Positions 9,904 through 18,976 of a stretch of DNA of 64,000 bases are shown here, piece by piece. The stretch's first letter is position 1; each line of letters opens with the position of its first letter. Under the pieces are notes generated by a model, which was given only the letters and a program-made list of their open reading frames with translations, was not told where the DNA came from and did not search any database. The translations under genes were made by a program, and so were the position numbers. The stretch covers positions 62,001-126,000 of the forward strand of contig NZ_FXTA01000007.1 of NCBI RefSeq assembly GCF_900182645.1, given 5' to 3'. Source of the stretch: Flavobacterium resistens. GTDB taxonomy: Bacteria > Bacteroidota > Bacteroidia > Flavobacteriales > Flavobacteriaceae.

Positions 9904-11463
9904 TTAATAATTAATTCGAAACCAGTCAAAATCTACATATCCGCCAATATTTTTTGTTGCATAATTGAACAATCCAAAACGATAACCCATAAAGTGAGGA
10001 AGTGTATATTTCATTTTTAAAGTTTCACCTATCGGATTCCAAACTTTTCCATCTAAACTATAGAAGAAACTTGCTTCATCTTTTTTATTGGTAAAATCAC
10101 ATTCGATCTTTAAATAAACCTGATTTTGAAGCAAAGGAATTCGTTGTATTTCAACCGGTTTATCCTTAATAGTATTTTCCATAACTACAACTTTTTGATC
10201 CTTTTCAGCTTTTACTCCTACCAAACCGTACTCTTTTTGCAAGGCACTCAAGCCTGCAAAATCTCCTTCTTTCATTTGTGAAACATCCAATAAAACAGAA
10301 GCTTTGCTCGTTGGACCGATAGTACGTTGTGTAAGTGTATTTCTTGCCTGGAGAAAATCAGTATCAATTCTTCCTGTTTTTAGACGCAGAAATCCTTTTC
10401 TTTCTTTTAAAGACCAAAGTGCATTATCAGGATTATGATTCCATTGCCAAACTAATGGCAGCGTTTCTTGCCCTTTCTTTCGATTAAATTCATCAGAAGC
10501 AACCAAATTCGGAATTAAACTTTTATTGGATGGCAAGTCTAAGGTTTTTGGAACTTTATTGTTTTTACCCAAAATTGGCCAATCGTTTTCCCATTTTACT
10601 GGGACTAAATATGGAATTCTGCCAACAGCGCCAAAATCACGAAAAAGATAAGAGAACCAGCGTCCATCAGTAGTATTAATAAGTCCGCCTTGTGCAACAC
10701 CTAAATCCTGCAAGCCTATTTTTCCTTCCCAAGGACCTGTGATATTATCTGCTTTATGTATAATCACAGTTCGCATTCCGTCTTTCGGCCAACAGATATT
10801 AAATAAATAATATTTTCCTTTAATTTTGAATAATTGTGAACCTTCGGCTCTCAGCATAATAATATTTCCAGCGGGTTCACTGGCATTTTCTATAATGATT
10901 TTTTCAGGAGCATTTTGTTTGATTCCAGTTAAGTCATCGTTTAGTTCTACTAATTTGATTTGACCCGTTCCGTAAATCAAATATGCTTTTCCATCGTCAT
11001 CAAAAAACAAGGAATGGTCGTGATAAGCAGGTTCAAAAGAAACCCTTTGCCAATTTCCTTTTTCTATATCTTTTGTTTTAAAAATATAGGTTTCACCGGT
11101 GGTCTGTGCAAAAGTTGTCACATAATAAGTTCCTTTGTGGAAACGCAAACTGCTTGCCCATGAACCTCTTCCGTAGGTACTTTTTCCATCTGTTAAATTT
11201 AATTCGGGCATATCTGCCAAAGTATCATAGGCATAATTTATTAATGTCCAATTAACCAAATCTTTAGATTTCATAATAGGCAAACCCGGACTCATGTGCA
11301 TTGTAGTGCTGCTCATGTAATAATTTTTACCAACTCTTATAATAGAAAGATCGGGCACATCAGAAAAAATTATCGGATTTTGAGCTTTTTTTCCTTGCGC
11401 TGAAGCAGTCATCTGAACAATCAAAATGAGGAAGGTAAAAATCAAGCTAATTCTTTTTTTCAT
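9904..11463 (-). CDS. GH43 beta-xylosidase/arabinofuranosidase with C-terminal beta-sandwich (subfamily 12-like)
   Basis: GH43 five-bladed beta-propeller with a C-terminal concanavalin-like domain, 519 residues, signal peptide about 1-22. Catalytic triad candidates are D38 in DVPDLS (base), D149 in HDHSLFFDDDG (pKa modulator) and E207 in RAEGSQLF (acid). The phrase MHMSPGLPIMKSKDLVNW and the last 190 residues (the GH43_C2 type) resemble subfamily 12, whose members are mostly arabinofuranosidases or xylosidases acting on arabinoxylan; the subfamily is from memory of the motif. It lies 23 nt after the preceding GH43 gene and 18 nt before GH8, so they are co-transcribed. Confidence 0.9.
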   Translation of the reverse strand: MKKRISLIFTFLILIVQMTASAQGKKAQNPIIFSDVPDLSIIRVGKNYYMSSTTMHMSPGLPIMKSKDLVNWTLINYAYDTLADMPELNLTDGKSTYGRGSWASSLRFHKGTYYVTTFAQTTGETYIFKTKDIEKGNWQRVSFEPAYHDHSLFFDDDGKAYLIYGTGQIKLVELNDDLTGIKQNAPEKIIIENASEPAGNIIMLRAEGSQLFKIKGKYYLFNICWPKDGMRTVIIHKADNITGPWEGKIGLQDLGVAQGGLINTTDGRWFSYLFRDFGAVGRIPYLVPVKWENDWPILGKNNKVPKTLDLPSNKSLIPNLVASDEFNRKKGQETLPLVWQWNHNPDNALWSLKERKGFLRLKTGRIDTDFLQARNTLTQRTIGPTSKASVLLDVSQMKEGDFAGLSALQKEYGLVGVKAEKDQKVVVMENTIKDKPVEIQRIPLLQNQVYLKIECDFTNKKDEASFFYSLDGKVWNPIGETLKMKYTLPHFMGYRFGLFNYATKNIGGYVDFDWFRINY

Positions 11464-11486
11464 AACATAAAAAATTAAAATCCATA

Positions 11487-12455
11487 TTACTTGATTTTGC
11501 CTATACCTTCAGTTGTTTGTATTATTTTCTGAATCGTTCCGTCTTTATTATAATGCATATAATCTACACAAATAGAGCGTCTGTAGCTTCCACCCGTTGG
11601 CAGACTTCCGTTATGATAGAAAAAATATGATTTGCCTTTAAAGTCAATAATACCGGGATGTGTGGTAAAACTATTTTGCACATTTTCCTGAATAATACCT
11701 TGATAGGTCCATGGTCCTGTAATGCTTTTAGCCGTGCAGTATTCTATCATTTCTGGTTTGGTTCCTGCGCTGGCATATACTAAATAGTAAAGCCCTTTTC
11801 TTTTATAAACCCAAGGTCCTTCGATATAATTTTTAGGTTTGAAAGTAGTTATCTCCCCATCCAATTCTGTCATGTTCTTTTTAATTTTGACCCATTTACA
11901 GCTTCCATTTCCCCAAAACATATAGGCTTGGCCATCATCATCAACAAAAACAGTCGGGTCAATATCGTCCCAAGCGTATTTCATGTCTGTTGTCATTTCA
12001 TTTATAATAAGCGCTTTGCCAATTGCATCTTTAAAAGGCCCAATAGGACTATCCGAAACAGCTACCCCTATTGCTGCACCACCTCCACTTCTATCATCTT
12101 TTTTATGAAATGTAGAGACAAACCAATAGAATTTTCCATCTCTTTCAATACATTGAGCGGCATAAGCATCTCCGGTTGCCCATGAAAATGTACTTGGCGA
12201 TAGCAATGCTCCATGATCTTTCCAATCTTTCATGTTGGTTGTAGAAAATACATGCCAATCGGCCATTTTATAATTGGTATCTTGTTCCGTTGCCACGTCA
12301 TGGCCTGTATATAAATACAATGTTCCTTTATGCACGATTGGAGCGGGATCAGCAGTAAAAATATCTTTGATAATAGGATTTTGCGCTTTCATTTTTATTA
12401 CTGATAAAAAGCACATTAGCATAAATACTATTCTAATTGTTTTTTTCATTATCAT
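11487..12455 (-). CDS. GH43 arabinofuranosidase/xylosidase, single propeller domain, secreted
   Basis: Short GH43 enzyme (322 residues) made of a signal peptide (about 1-24) and one beta-propeller, without a C-terminal sandwich. Catalytic candidates: D36 in FTADPAP, D166 in DDIDPTVFVDDDG and E212 in YIEGPW. It resembles the GH43_1/GH43_29 type of alpha-L-arabinofuranosidases and xylosidases; I cannot choose between these subfamilies by eye. It follows GH97 by 52 nt in the operon. It differs from the GH43 at 52261-53295, which has a similar core but no signal peptide, so the locus has an exported and an apparently intracellular version. Confidence 0.88.
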   Translation of the reverse strand: MIMKKTIRIVFMLMCFLSVIKMKAQNPIIKDIFTADPAPIVHKGTLYLYTGHDVATEQDTNYKMADWHVFSTTNMKDWKDHGALLSPSTFSWATGDAYAAQCIERDGKFYWFVSTFHKKDDRSGGGAAIGVAVSDSPIGPFKDAIGKALIINEMTTDMKYAWDDIDPTVFVDDDGQAYMFWGNGSCKWVKIKKNMTELDGEITTFKPKNYIEGPWVYKRKGLYYLVYASAGTKPEMIEYCTAKSITGPWTYQGIIQENVQNSFTTHPGIIDFKGKSYFFYHNGSLPTGGSYRRSICVDYMHYNKDGTIQKIIQTTEGIGKIK

Positions 12456-12507
12456 GGTTTTCGGTTTGGTTTTATAGTTATTGATCGTATTGTTTACTAA
12501 TTTGAAA

Positions 12508-14442
12508 CTATTTATTTATGGGAATTAAGGAAATCACAAAGCCTCCTCTTCGAAGTAATTTCACTTCAATAGTTTTATCCTTATTTACTTCCAAAACTTG
12601 AAAAGAAAATGCTTTATCGTGTTTTCCATCTGCAATAACAACGGCACGATAATCAATCCCTTCATCTAAAAAATCCAGTTTGATTTCTTTTGTAAGCTCT
12701 TCACGCTCAGAGGCACTAATTCCGCCAATGTACCAAGAGCCTCCTTTTCTGCGCGCCATTATCACATCTTTGCCTGGATAACCATCTATAAGTTTGGTTG
12801 CATCCCACGTTGTTGGAACTTCTTTTAAGAAGTTTTTCGCCTCGTCAGGTAATTGGTAATATCCTTCAGGCCTGTCTGCAAAATGTTGGAAAGGAGACTC
12901 AAAAAGTACGGAAAGCGCCAATTCATGTCCATAAGAAGTGTGATGTGGAAACTGAGAACTGGTAAAAGTCACGGGAGTATAATCCATTGCCCCTACTACA
13001 TTTCTTGTAAAAGGCAAAATGGTATTATGTTCTGGCGCTGTGGTCGAAAAATCTGGACCATTATTGTACCATTCCGCTCCGCGTACAGCTTCATAAGTCA
13101 TTAAATTTGGATAAGTTCTTGACCAGCCACGCGGTACAATACAGCCATGAAAATAGACCATGATTTCAAATTGGGCGGCATCTTCTAAAATATCCAAATA
13201 ATAGTTGATCATATCCTGTTTTTCGCTTTCGAAAAAATCAACTTTAACCCCGGCAACACCCAGTTTTTTAAGTTTTGTAAATTCTTCTACTCTATTTTTA
13301 TGCGTCAGCATTCGGTCTTTCGGCGTAGATGGAACCCATGTGTGATCTCCTCCAGAATTATACCACATCAAAGGTTTTATCCCTTTTGAATGGATATATT
13401 TTAAAGCATCTTCTAGATTTCCGCCGTTTGCCATAGCATCCCATTCCCAATCTAAAAGCGTATAAGGCCAATTCATTTCTAAAGCTAAATCTGTAAACTT
13501 GCATACAATTTTGTAATCTTTCGTTCCGTGATTGCTTGACCAATAATTCCAGGAAACTTTTCCGGGTTTTACCCAATCAGTAGTTTTAAAAGCAGTTGGA
13601 GTCGATACATCATCGATTAAAGTACTTTCTACAATAGCACCTAAACTTCCTATCGTAATGACTCTCCATGGTGACTTCCACGGAAGTGAAATTTTTGGTT
13701 TCGATTCGCCAGTACCTCTCGCATCCTGTTGATCAGGAAATGTAAGCTTGTAGGTATTGATGTCTGTTGTGTTGCTTAATTTTGTGCCGCAATAAGTGCG
13801 ATTTAAATCGGCTTCATGTAATAAAAACCAACATGATTTATCTGAGGAATTAAATAATGCTGGATAACACCATTCTTGCTGAAGTATTTTATCATCACTG
13901 GATGAAGCGTATAATCCTTCATTGGCCGGATTCCACTTTTCCAACCATCGTTTATTTTCTTTTGGTATTTGGTACGCCGTTAATTCATCATTAATTATAA
14001 ACGAACCTTTTTTTTCTGGAAATTCATAACGAAATGTAATGCCATCATTATACGTTCTTATGATAAGATTTAATTTGGCTTTGCTCGGATTTTCAAAAAA
14101 AACAGTTATTTCGTTCGCCGAATTTTCACGCACAGACTTTTTCCCAAATGGAAGTTCATATCGATCATTAATTAGTTTTGGCTTTGTTGCTTTTAAAAAA
14201 CGAAGTTCCTTTGAAAAATCCTGATCACTTCTTAAAATTCCTAAATTGATCTTCGGAATTATTTCGATTATCTGATTCACTTTATACGACACTTGCAAAT
14301 AACATTCCCCTTTGGTATTCAAATCAGCAACATGCAAACCAGTTATGATTTTTTTATTTGGTGATTGCAAAATGATATTTTGCGACCAGCTTTGTGACCA
14401 ATTTAATAAAGCAAAAAGCAGTACAATAATTTTTAATTTCAT
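12508..14442 (-). CDS. GH97 glycoside hydrolase, probable retaining alpha-galactosidase
   Basis: GH97 enzyme of 644 residues: signal peptide (about 1-20), N-terminal beta-super-sandwich (to about residue 280), TIM barrel (about 280-550) and C-terminal beta-domain. D402 in GVKVDFF and E451 in TYEAVRG fall where retaining GH97 alpha-galactosidases carry nucleophile and acid/base; inverting SusB-type alpha-glucosidases lack the aspartate. Retaining chemistry is therefore the better guess. Galactose caps on complex xylan side chains would explain its place at the head of a xylan-type operon. It is the first gene of a seven-gene unit, with a leader of about 340 nt that carries a possible small ORF and a terminator-like hairpin, and a palindromic operator at the promoter. 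Confidence 0.88.
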   Translation of the reverse strand: MKLKIIVLLFALLNWSQSWSQNIILQSPNKKIITGLHVADLNTKGECYLQVSYKVNQIIEIIPKINLGILRSDQDFSKELRFLKATKPKLINDRYELPFGKKSVRENSANEITVFFENPSKAKLNLIIRTYNDGITFRYEFPEKKGSFIINDELTAYQIPKENKRWLEKWNPANEGLYASSSDDKILQQEWCYPALFNSSDKSCWFLLHEADLNRTYCGTKLSNTTDINTYKLTFPDQQDARGTGESKPKISLPWKSPWRVITIGSLGAIVESTLIDDVSTPTAFKTTDWVKPGKVSWNYWSSNHGTKDYKIVCKFTDLALEMNWPYTLLDWEWDAMANGGNLEDALKYIHSKGIKPLMWYNSGGDHTWVPSTPKDRMLTHKNRVEEFTKLKKLGVAGVKVDFFESEKQDMINYYLDILEDAAQFEIMVYFHGCIVPRGWSRTYPNLMTYEAVRGAEWYNNGPDFSTTAPEHNTILPFTRNVVGAMDYTPVTFTSSQFPHHTSYGHELALSVLFESPFQHFADRPEGYYQLPDEAKNFLKEVPTTWDATKLIDGYPGKDVIMARRKGGSWYIGGISASEREELTKEIKLDFLDEGIDYRAVVIADGKHDKAFSFQVLEVNKDKTIEVKLLRRGGFVISLIPINK

Positions 14443-14498
14443 GATTTTAAATAATTCGATTAGTACTATTTCAGATAGTATAATTGTAGCGTAATGAA

Positions 14499-14528
14499 AA
14501 AGCCGAAAGGGATTAAGCTTCCGGCTTT
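14499..14528 (-). terminator. Terminator-like hairpin in the GH97 leader (possible attenuator)
   Basis: On the minus strand AAAGCCG (14522-14528) pairs with CGGCTTT (14499-14505), followed by further T residues (to 14497). It lies about 55 nt upstream of the GH97 start and about 250 nt downstream of the predicted transcription start, so it would interrupt the leader of the operon rather than end a gene. The stem is only 7 bp, so function is uncertain. Confidence 0.4.
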
Positions 14529-14704
14529 ACGATTTAAAAACTAAGGCACTCAGTTATAAATAGATTCTGTAAAATAACACTTATAACACACCATCAACTT
14601 TTTAAACCAATTCTTATTTTTCAATATTTAGCGAACTAAAAGCGAGATATTTAGGAACTTTAATTATAATTCGAACTTCTTTTCTTATTCAAAATGTCTT
14701 GCTA

Positions 14705-14764
14705 TCAATCAACATTTAATGTGTTATGCCGTGTTCCCCCTTTAAACTTGAATTTATTTGGCAT
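14705..14764 (-). CDS. Possible 19-residue leader peptide
   Basis: Short ATG-initiated frame (MPNKFKFKGGTRHNTLNVD, then TGA) that starts about 16 nt after the predicted transcription start of the GH97 operon. It is basic, and the reading could be chance in so short a frame. The case for it is position only: first ATG of the transcript, followed downstream by a terminator-like hairpin, the arrangement of an attenuator leader. No homologue is recognised. Confidence 0.25.
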   Translation of the reverse strand: MPNKFKFKGGTRHNTLNVD

Positions 14765-14786
14765 TCCTGAATAAGTGTATTTATTA

Positions 14787-14815
14787 CAAATATAAAAAAT
14801 AAAACCATAAAACAA
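14787..14815 (-). promoter_or_regulatory. Promoter of the GH97 operon
   Basis: On the minus strand TTG (14815-14813), an 18-nt spacer and TATATTTG (14794-14787) match the Bacteroidota -33/-7 consensus TTG / TAnnTTTG. The same boxes at the same spacing occur at 51817-51845 before the GH43 operon, and most of the flanking sequence is shared, which supports both. Predicted start of transcription is near 14780. Confidence 0.7.
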
Positions 14816-14823
14816 CCGGTTGT
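14812..14823. promoter_or_regulatory. Palindromic operator ACAACCGGTTGT (copy A)
   Basis: Perfect 12-bp palindrome with a central CCGG, overlapping the -33 box of the GH97 operon promoter. Central CG with inverted arms is the form of LacI-family operators. Related copies lie at 51842-51853 and 53468-53479, each upstream of another glycoside hydrolase gene. Overlap with -33 would fit repression, but activation cannot be excluded. Confidence 0.65.
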
Positions 14824-15051
14824 GTAATAAAAATCATTAATTTTTAATAAAAAAACAGTTGTAAAAAAATCATATATATCTTTTTTATGCCAATAAAATA
14901 GAATATTCGTATTTAGACTGATTCTTTCAGAAAAAAATTACAGATTTAAAACTATTACTAAATATTCTTTGAAAAAGTCGTAAAAGAAATTGGCCACTTT
15001 TTTACTAGTAAAACATTATTAATCAGCAGTATTGAAATAGTATTTACACCA

Positions 15052-17169
15052 CTATTTAATAGTACGATTAATTTTACCAACCGCAGTTGCAATTTCTACT
15101 TCAGGTTTTTTACAAGCTTTGTTTACACATATATATATGTAGGTTTCATTTTCGACAAAACGGTCTTCTAACAAAGGAAGTTTACTTTCTTTTGCGGATC
15201 CTGCAATTAGAATATTGGGCAAATAATAACTTTGAAGTTGATTTGTTTTAGCCACAGCATCTTTTCCTGATATGGCAACTTCAAAATAATCATTTGTATA
15301 ATTGAGCATTAAATCCAACCAATTATAATATTCCATCGGTGACTCCAAGGCATTAACTTTTACATTATTCAACATGCTTTGCGACATTTTTGTATATATA
15401 TCATTAGAATAATAATGTCCTAATAAAAATAAATTATGTGCCAAAATTGAGTTGGAACTCGGAATAACATTGTCTACAATTTCCATTTTTCTAGCAATCA
15501 AATTTGCAGAAGTCTTTGATGTAAAATAGAACAGATTTGATTTTTCATCCTGAAAATGTTTTATCGCATAATCTGTTAATTGTTTGGATTTAGTTAGCCA
15601 TTTCTCGTCAAGCGTAATTTCGTATAACGAAATAAATGCATCAGCAACGGTAGCATAATCTTCAGAAAAACCAGAAATACTGCTTTTGCCTTCTTTATAA
15701 CTATGATTCAAACTTCCATCTTTTTGTAATTGATTGTCGACAATAAAATTGGCACTTTTTAAAGCGATTTCTTTATAATGTGGATTTTTAAATGCTCGAT
15801 ATGCAGCTACATAACCCTTTATCATTAAAGCATTCCATGAAGTCAATGTTTTATCGTCTACATGTGGTCGGGATCTTTTGTTTCTTGCTGATACAAGTAT
15901 TTGTTTCCAATTTTTAATTTTTGAATCCAATTGCGCTGAAGTCAATTTATTTTTGGCAGCAAAATCTTTATCTGACTGATTTTTAAACAAGACATATTTT
16001 TGGTTTTCCCATAAACCGTGTTCATTAATATTATAATATTTCTGAAAAAGCGGGTAATCTGATTTTAATAAAACTTGCAATTCTTTTTTATCCCAAACAT
16101 AATAAGCGCCTTCTTCTATTTTATTTTCTTTGTTTTTGCTATCAGCATCTATAGAAGAATAAAATGCTCCGTTCGGTGCCATAAGTTCTTTTTCTACAAA
16201 ATCCAGAGTCTCATAAACTGTTTTTTTATAATGTTCATTTTTTGAAACCAAATAAGCATCGGAATATAAACTTACTAATTGCGTATTATCATACAGCATT
16301 TTTTCAAAATGAGGAATATGCCAATTCGCATCTACTGAATATCTTGAAAATCCTCCTCCAATTGCATCATACATTCCACCATCAGCCATTTTTGTTAGTG
16401 TATTGTCAACAAAATTCTGAATTGATTTATCCTTATTCTGAACACCATAACGAAGCAAAAATTGCAAAGAAGCCGGCATTGGAAATTTGGTTTGACCAAC
16501 TAAACCTCCATCTTTATAATCTAAATGTTCTTTCCATAATTTTACAGCAGCCGAAATTTCGGTTTTATTAAAATTGACATCTTTATTATTGACAGCAATC
16601 AACTGCGATTCTTGAATTCCTTTTACTAATTTGTCTGCATACTCACTTGCCTTATTTGGGTCTTTCTTATATAAATTAGAAATTTCGGTTAAAGCTTTTG
16701 TCCATTGTTCTTTAGTGAAATAAGTTCCGCCAAAAATTGGACGACCATTAGGAAGCGCAATACAATTTAATGGCCATCCGCCTTCGCCAGTCATCAATTG
16801 TACGGCATTCATATAGATCTGGTCAATGTCTGGGCGTTCTTCCCTATCTACTTTTATACTGATGAAATTGTCATTCATTAATTTGGCAACAGAATCGTTT
16901 TCAAAACTTTCCTTTTCCATAACATGACACCAGTGACAAGAAGAATATCCTACCGAAATAATAATCAGTTTATTTTCTTTTTTTGCCTGATCCAACGCTT
17001 CTTTATTCCATGCTTTCCAATTTACAGGATTGTGCGCATGCTGCAAAAGATACGGACTCGTCTCATTGATCAAATCATTCGTATATTTATGATATTCTTT
17101 GTCTTCCTGTTTTTTATTGCAACTGAAAAAAAAGCAGGAAACAAGTAGTAAAAGGTAGAGAATGCGCAT
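15052..17169 (-). CDS. YyaL/SSP411-type thioredoxin-domain protein (DUF255), lipoprotein
   Basis: Large protein (705 residues) with an N-terminal thioredoxin-like domain and an (alpha/alpha)6-barrel-like remainder, matching the YyaL/spermatogenesis-associated protein 20 family. Seen: a lipoprotein signal with C17 as probable lipid-attached cysteine, the family phrase NETSPYLLQHAHNPVNW, and a CxxC site C78-H-W-C81. Later motifs GGWPLNC and GGTYF are also typical. Biochemical function of the family is not established. Its neighbours are hemicellulose genes on both sides, but nothing in the protein suggests a carbohydrate role; it may be a bystander. The 5' side is divergent from the symporter gene at 17390. 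Confidence 0.85.
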   Translation of the reverse strand: MRILYLLLLVSCFFFSCNKKQEDKEYHKYTNDLINETSPYLLQHAHNPVNWKAWNKEALDQAKKENKLIIISVGYSSCHWCHVMEKESFENDSVAKLMNDNFISIKVDREERPDIDQIYMNAVQLMTGEGGWPLNCIALPNGRPIFGGTYFTKEQWTKALTEISNLYKKDPNKASEYADKLVKGIQESQLIAVNNKDVNFNKTEISAAVKLWKEHLDYKDGGLVGQTKFPMPASLQFLLRYGVQNKDKSIQNFVDNTLTKMADGGMYDAIGGGFSRYSVDANWHIPHFEKMLYDNTQLVSLYSDAYLVSKNEHYKKTVYETLDFVEKELMAPNGAFYSSIDADSKNKENKIEEGAYYVWDKKELQVLLKSDYPLFQKYYNINEHGLWENQKYVLFKNQSDKDFAAKNKLTSAQLDSKIKNWKQILVSARNKRSRPHVDDKTLTSWNALMIKGYVAAYRAFKNPHYKEIALKSANFIVDNQLQKDGSLNHSYKEGKSSISGFSEDYATVADAFISLYEITLDEKWLTKSKQLTDYAIKHFQDEKSNLFYFTSKTSANLIARKMEIVDNVIPSSNSILAHNLFLLGHYYSNDIYTKMSQSMLNNVKVNALESPMEYYNWLDLMLNYTNDYFEVAISGKDAVAKTNQLQSYYLPNILIAGSAKESKLPLLEDRFVENETYIYICVNKACKKPEVEIATAVGKINRTIK

Positions 17170-17389
17170 AAAAAACGAAATGTAAAAGTGATTATAATGA
17201 TTTGAATTTTAGAAGCTTTTAAAACTTATGAAGCTAAAATAGCAATTTATATTTAAAAGATTTATCGAAACGAAAGAATGCTTCAAATGTTCTATTAAAG
17301 GCTTCAAAAGTGACAATCTTATTTGAACTTTCAAGCTATTTTTACAAGTAGCATTTTATTCAAATTATTAAAGAAGGAAATTTTTGCAA

Positions 17390-18919
17390 ATGAAAAAACT
17401 CAATACTATTTTAACGATAAACCAATTCACAGATAGAAGCAAAAAACAATACATAAGCATTAGTAAAACATCTGAAAAACTTTCTGTAATAGAAAAAATA
17501 GGCTACGGTTTGGGAGATTTTGCAGCAAATTTGATTTTTCAAACTTTGCTTACTTTTTTAGCTTTCTTTTATACTGATGTTTATAAAATTCCTGCCGGTA
17601 CAGCAAGTATTATTATTTTTATTGGCGGTTTTATCGGTGCTTTCTTTAATATTTTTATGGGTATTGTTGCTGATCGTACCCAAACAAAATGGGGAAAATT
17701 CAGACCCTGGATTTTATGGACTGCATTACCTTTTGGAATTGGTTCTGTTCTGACTTTTTTAACGCCAAATTTTAACGAAACAGGTAAAATCATCTATACC
17801 TTACTTACTTACTTTTTTCTAGTCTTAATCTACTCAGCAAATAATTTGCCTTATGTTGCCTTAGGTGGAGTTTTAACTGGTGAAATGAAAGAAAGAAATA
17901 GCCTTTCTTCCTATCGTTTTGTAGCAGTAATGATTGCTCAATTTGTGATTCAGTCCCTTTTATTGCCCTTAGTCTTGATTTTTGGTCATGGTGATAAAGC
18001 AGTTGGTTTTAAAAATACGATGATTTTATTTGCTGTAATAGGCACAATTTGTTTGCTGATCACTTTTTTTACAACCAAAGAAAGAATTCGACCATCAAAA
18101 AACCAAGAATCTTCAGTAAAGCAGGATTTTATTGATTTGTCTAAAAACGGTCCTTGGCTCGTTATGTTGCTGGTCACAATTTTAGTTTTTATAACCTTGT
18201 CCTTAAAAGGCGGGATGTATGTGTTTTATTTTAAATATTATTTAGATTCAGCCGCTCAAACCGTCTTTTTGAATGATATTGGTTTTACAGCATTTATTCA
18301 TGATCTGAATACTTCATTGACAACCATGGGATTAGTTGATTTTCAATGGCCAAAGGATGTTGCTACTTCTGCATTTAGCCTTTTTAATGCGGGCGGAATT
18401 CTTTTTATGATTTTGGGCATTTTATTTTCGAAATCACTCGCAGATGCCTTTGGAAAAAGAAACATTTACATCAGTTTTATTTTTTTGTCTGCTATAAGTC
18501 TGTTGCTTTTTAATTTTTACAGCCGAACAGCTATTGAGATCGTTTTTCTGACGCAATTAGCGCACGGATTTATTTATGGTGTTACCATTCCTTTATTGTG
18601 GGCTATGATTGCTGATGTGGCAGATTATAGCGAATGGAAAAACCATCGAAGAGCAACTGCTACCGTCTTTTCGGCCATGCTTGTTGGATTAAAAATTGGA
18701 ATTAGTATTGGTGGTGCATTGGGCGCCGCATTTTTATCTAAATACGGTTATGTAGCCGAAGAAGTTAATCAGGTTCCGGCTGCAGTCGAAGGAATTAAAC
18801 TTTCTATCAGTATTTATCCGGGCTTTATTTTTATTATAAGCGCTGTTATGTTGTGCTTTTACAAAATAGATAAAAAAATGGAAATTCAGATCGAAAATGA
18901 CTTAAGAGAAAGAAGATAA
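17390..18919 (+). CDS. GPH-family sugar:cation symporter (MFS, XynP/XylT-like)
   Basis: Inner-membrane transporter of the glycoside-pentoside-hexuronide:cation symporter family, predicted 12 membrane segments. Typical phrases are GYGLGDFAANLIFQ, MGIVADRTQTKWGKFRPWIL near the first cytoplasmic loop and WAMIADVADYSEWKNHRRATATVFS in the second half. I start it at the ATG at 17390; an in-frame TTG six bases earlier is less likely. The N-terminus carries about 30 hydrophilic residues before the first membrane segment. The loop between residues of about 275 and 335 is longer than usual. Probable cargo is a xylo-oligosaccharide, xyloside or arabinoside released by the surrounding enzymes. It is transcribed opposite to its neighbours and ends at a shared terminator with GH3. 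Confidence 0.9.
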   Translation: MKKLNTILTINQFTDRSKKQYISISKTSEKLSVIEKIGYGLGDFAANLIFQTLLTFLAFFYTDVYKIPAGTASIIIFIGGFIGAFFNIFMGIVADRTQTKWGKFRPWILWTALPFGIGSVLTFLTPNFNETGKIIYTLLTYFFLVLIYSANNLPYVALGGVLTGEMKERNSLSSYRFVAVMIAQFVIQSLLLPLVLIFGHGDKAVGFKNTMILFAVIGTICLLITFFTTKERIRPSKNQESSVKQDFIDLSKNGPWLVMLLVTILVFITLSLKGGMYVFYFKYYLDSAAQTVFLNDIGFTAFIHDLNTSLTTMGLVDFQWPKDVATSAFSLFNAGGILFMILGILFSKSLADAFGKRNIYISFIFLSAISLLLFNFYSRTAIEIVFLTQLAHGFIYGVTIPLLWAMIADVADYSEWKNHRRATATVFSAMLVGLKIGISIGGALGAAFLSKYGYVAEEVNQVPAAVEGIKLSISIYPGFIFIISAVMLCFYKIDKKMEIQIENDLRERR

Positions 18920-18922
18920 AAT

Positions 18923-18960
18923 TAAAATTATGACAGTCATAAAACACCGTCATAATTTTA
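18923..18960. terminator. Bidirectional terminator between symporter and GH3
   Basis: Perfect 12-bp inverted repeat (TAAAATTATGAC at 18923-18934 with its complement at 18949-18960), followed by a T-run on the plus strand and A/T-rich sequence on the other. It separates the converging symporter and GH3 genes. Confidence 0.8.
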
Positions 18961-18976
18961 ATTTTTTTAATGTTGA

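Larger units (their letters stand above)
14443..15051 (-). other. Intergenic leader/promoter region of the GH97 operon
   Basis: This 609-bp gap holds, on the minus strand, a promoter (14787-14815) overlapped by a palindromic operator (14812-14823), a possible 19-codon ORF and a terminator-like hairpin close to the GH97 start. The part nearest the thioredoxin-domain gene (about 14830-15051) is AT-rich and shows only a 14-bp palindrome, TTTTACTAGTAAAA, at 15000-15013. I see no clear terminator for the thioredoxin-domain gene. Confidence 0.6.

Noticed and set aside
10152..10161. CAACCGGTTT near-match to the operator inside a GH43 gene
   Set aside because: Only 9 of 10 core bases match, it is mid-gene and not near a start, so chance is the simpler reading.
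15000..15013. 14-bp palindrome TTTTACTAGTAAAA downstream of the thioredoxin-domain gene
   Set aside because: Has no loop, so it is not a terminator, and only one copy was found; not enough to call an operator.
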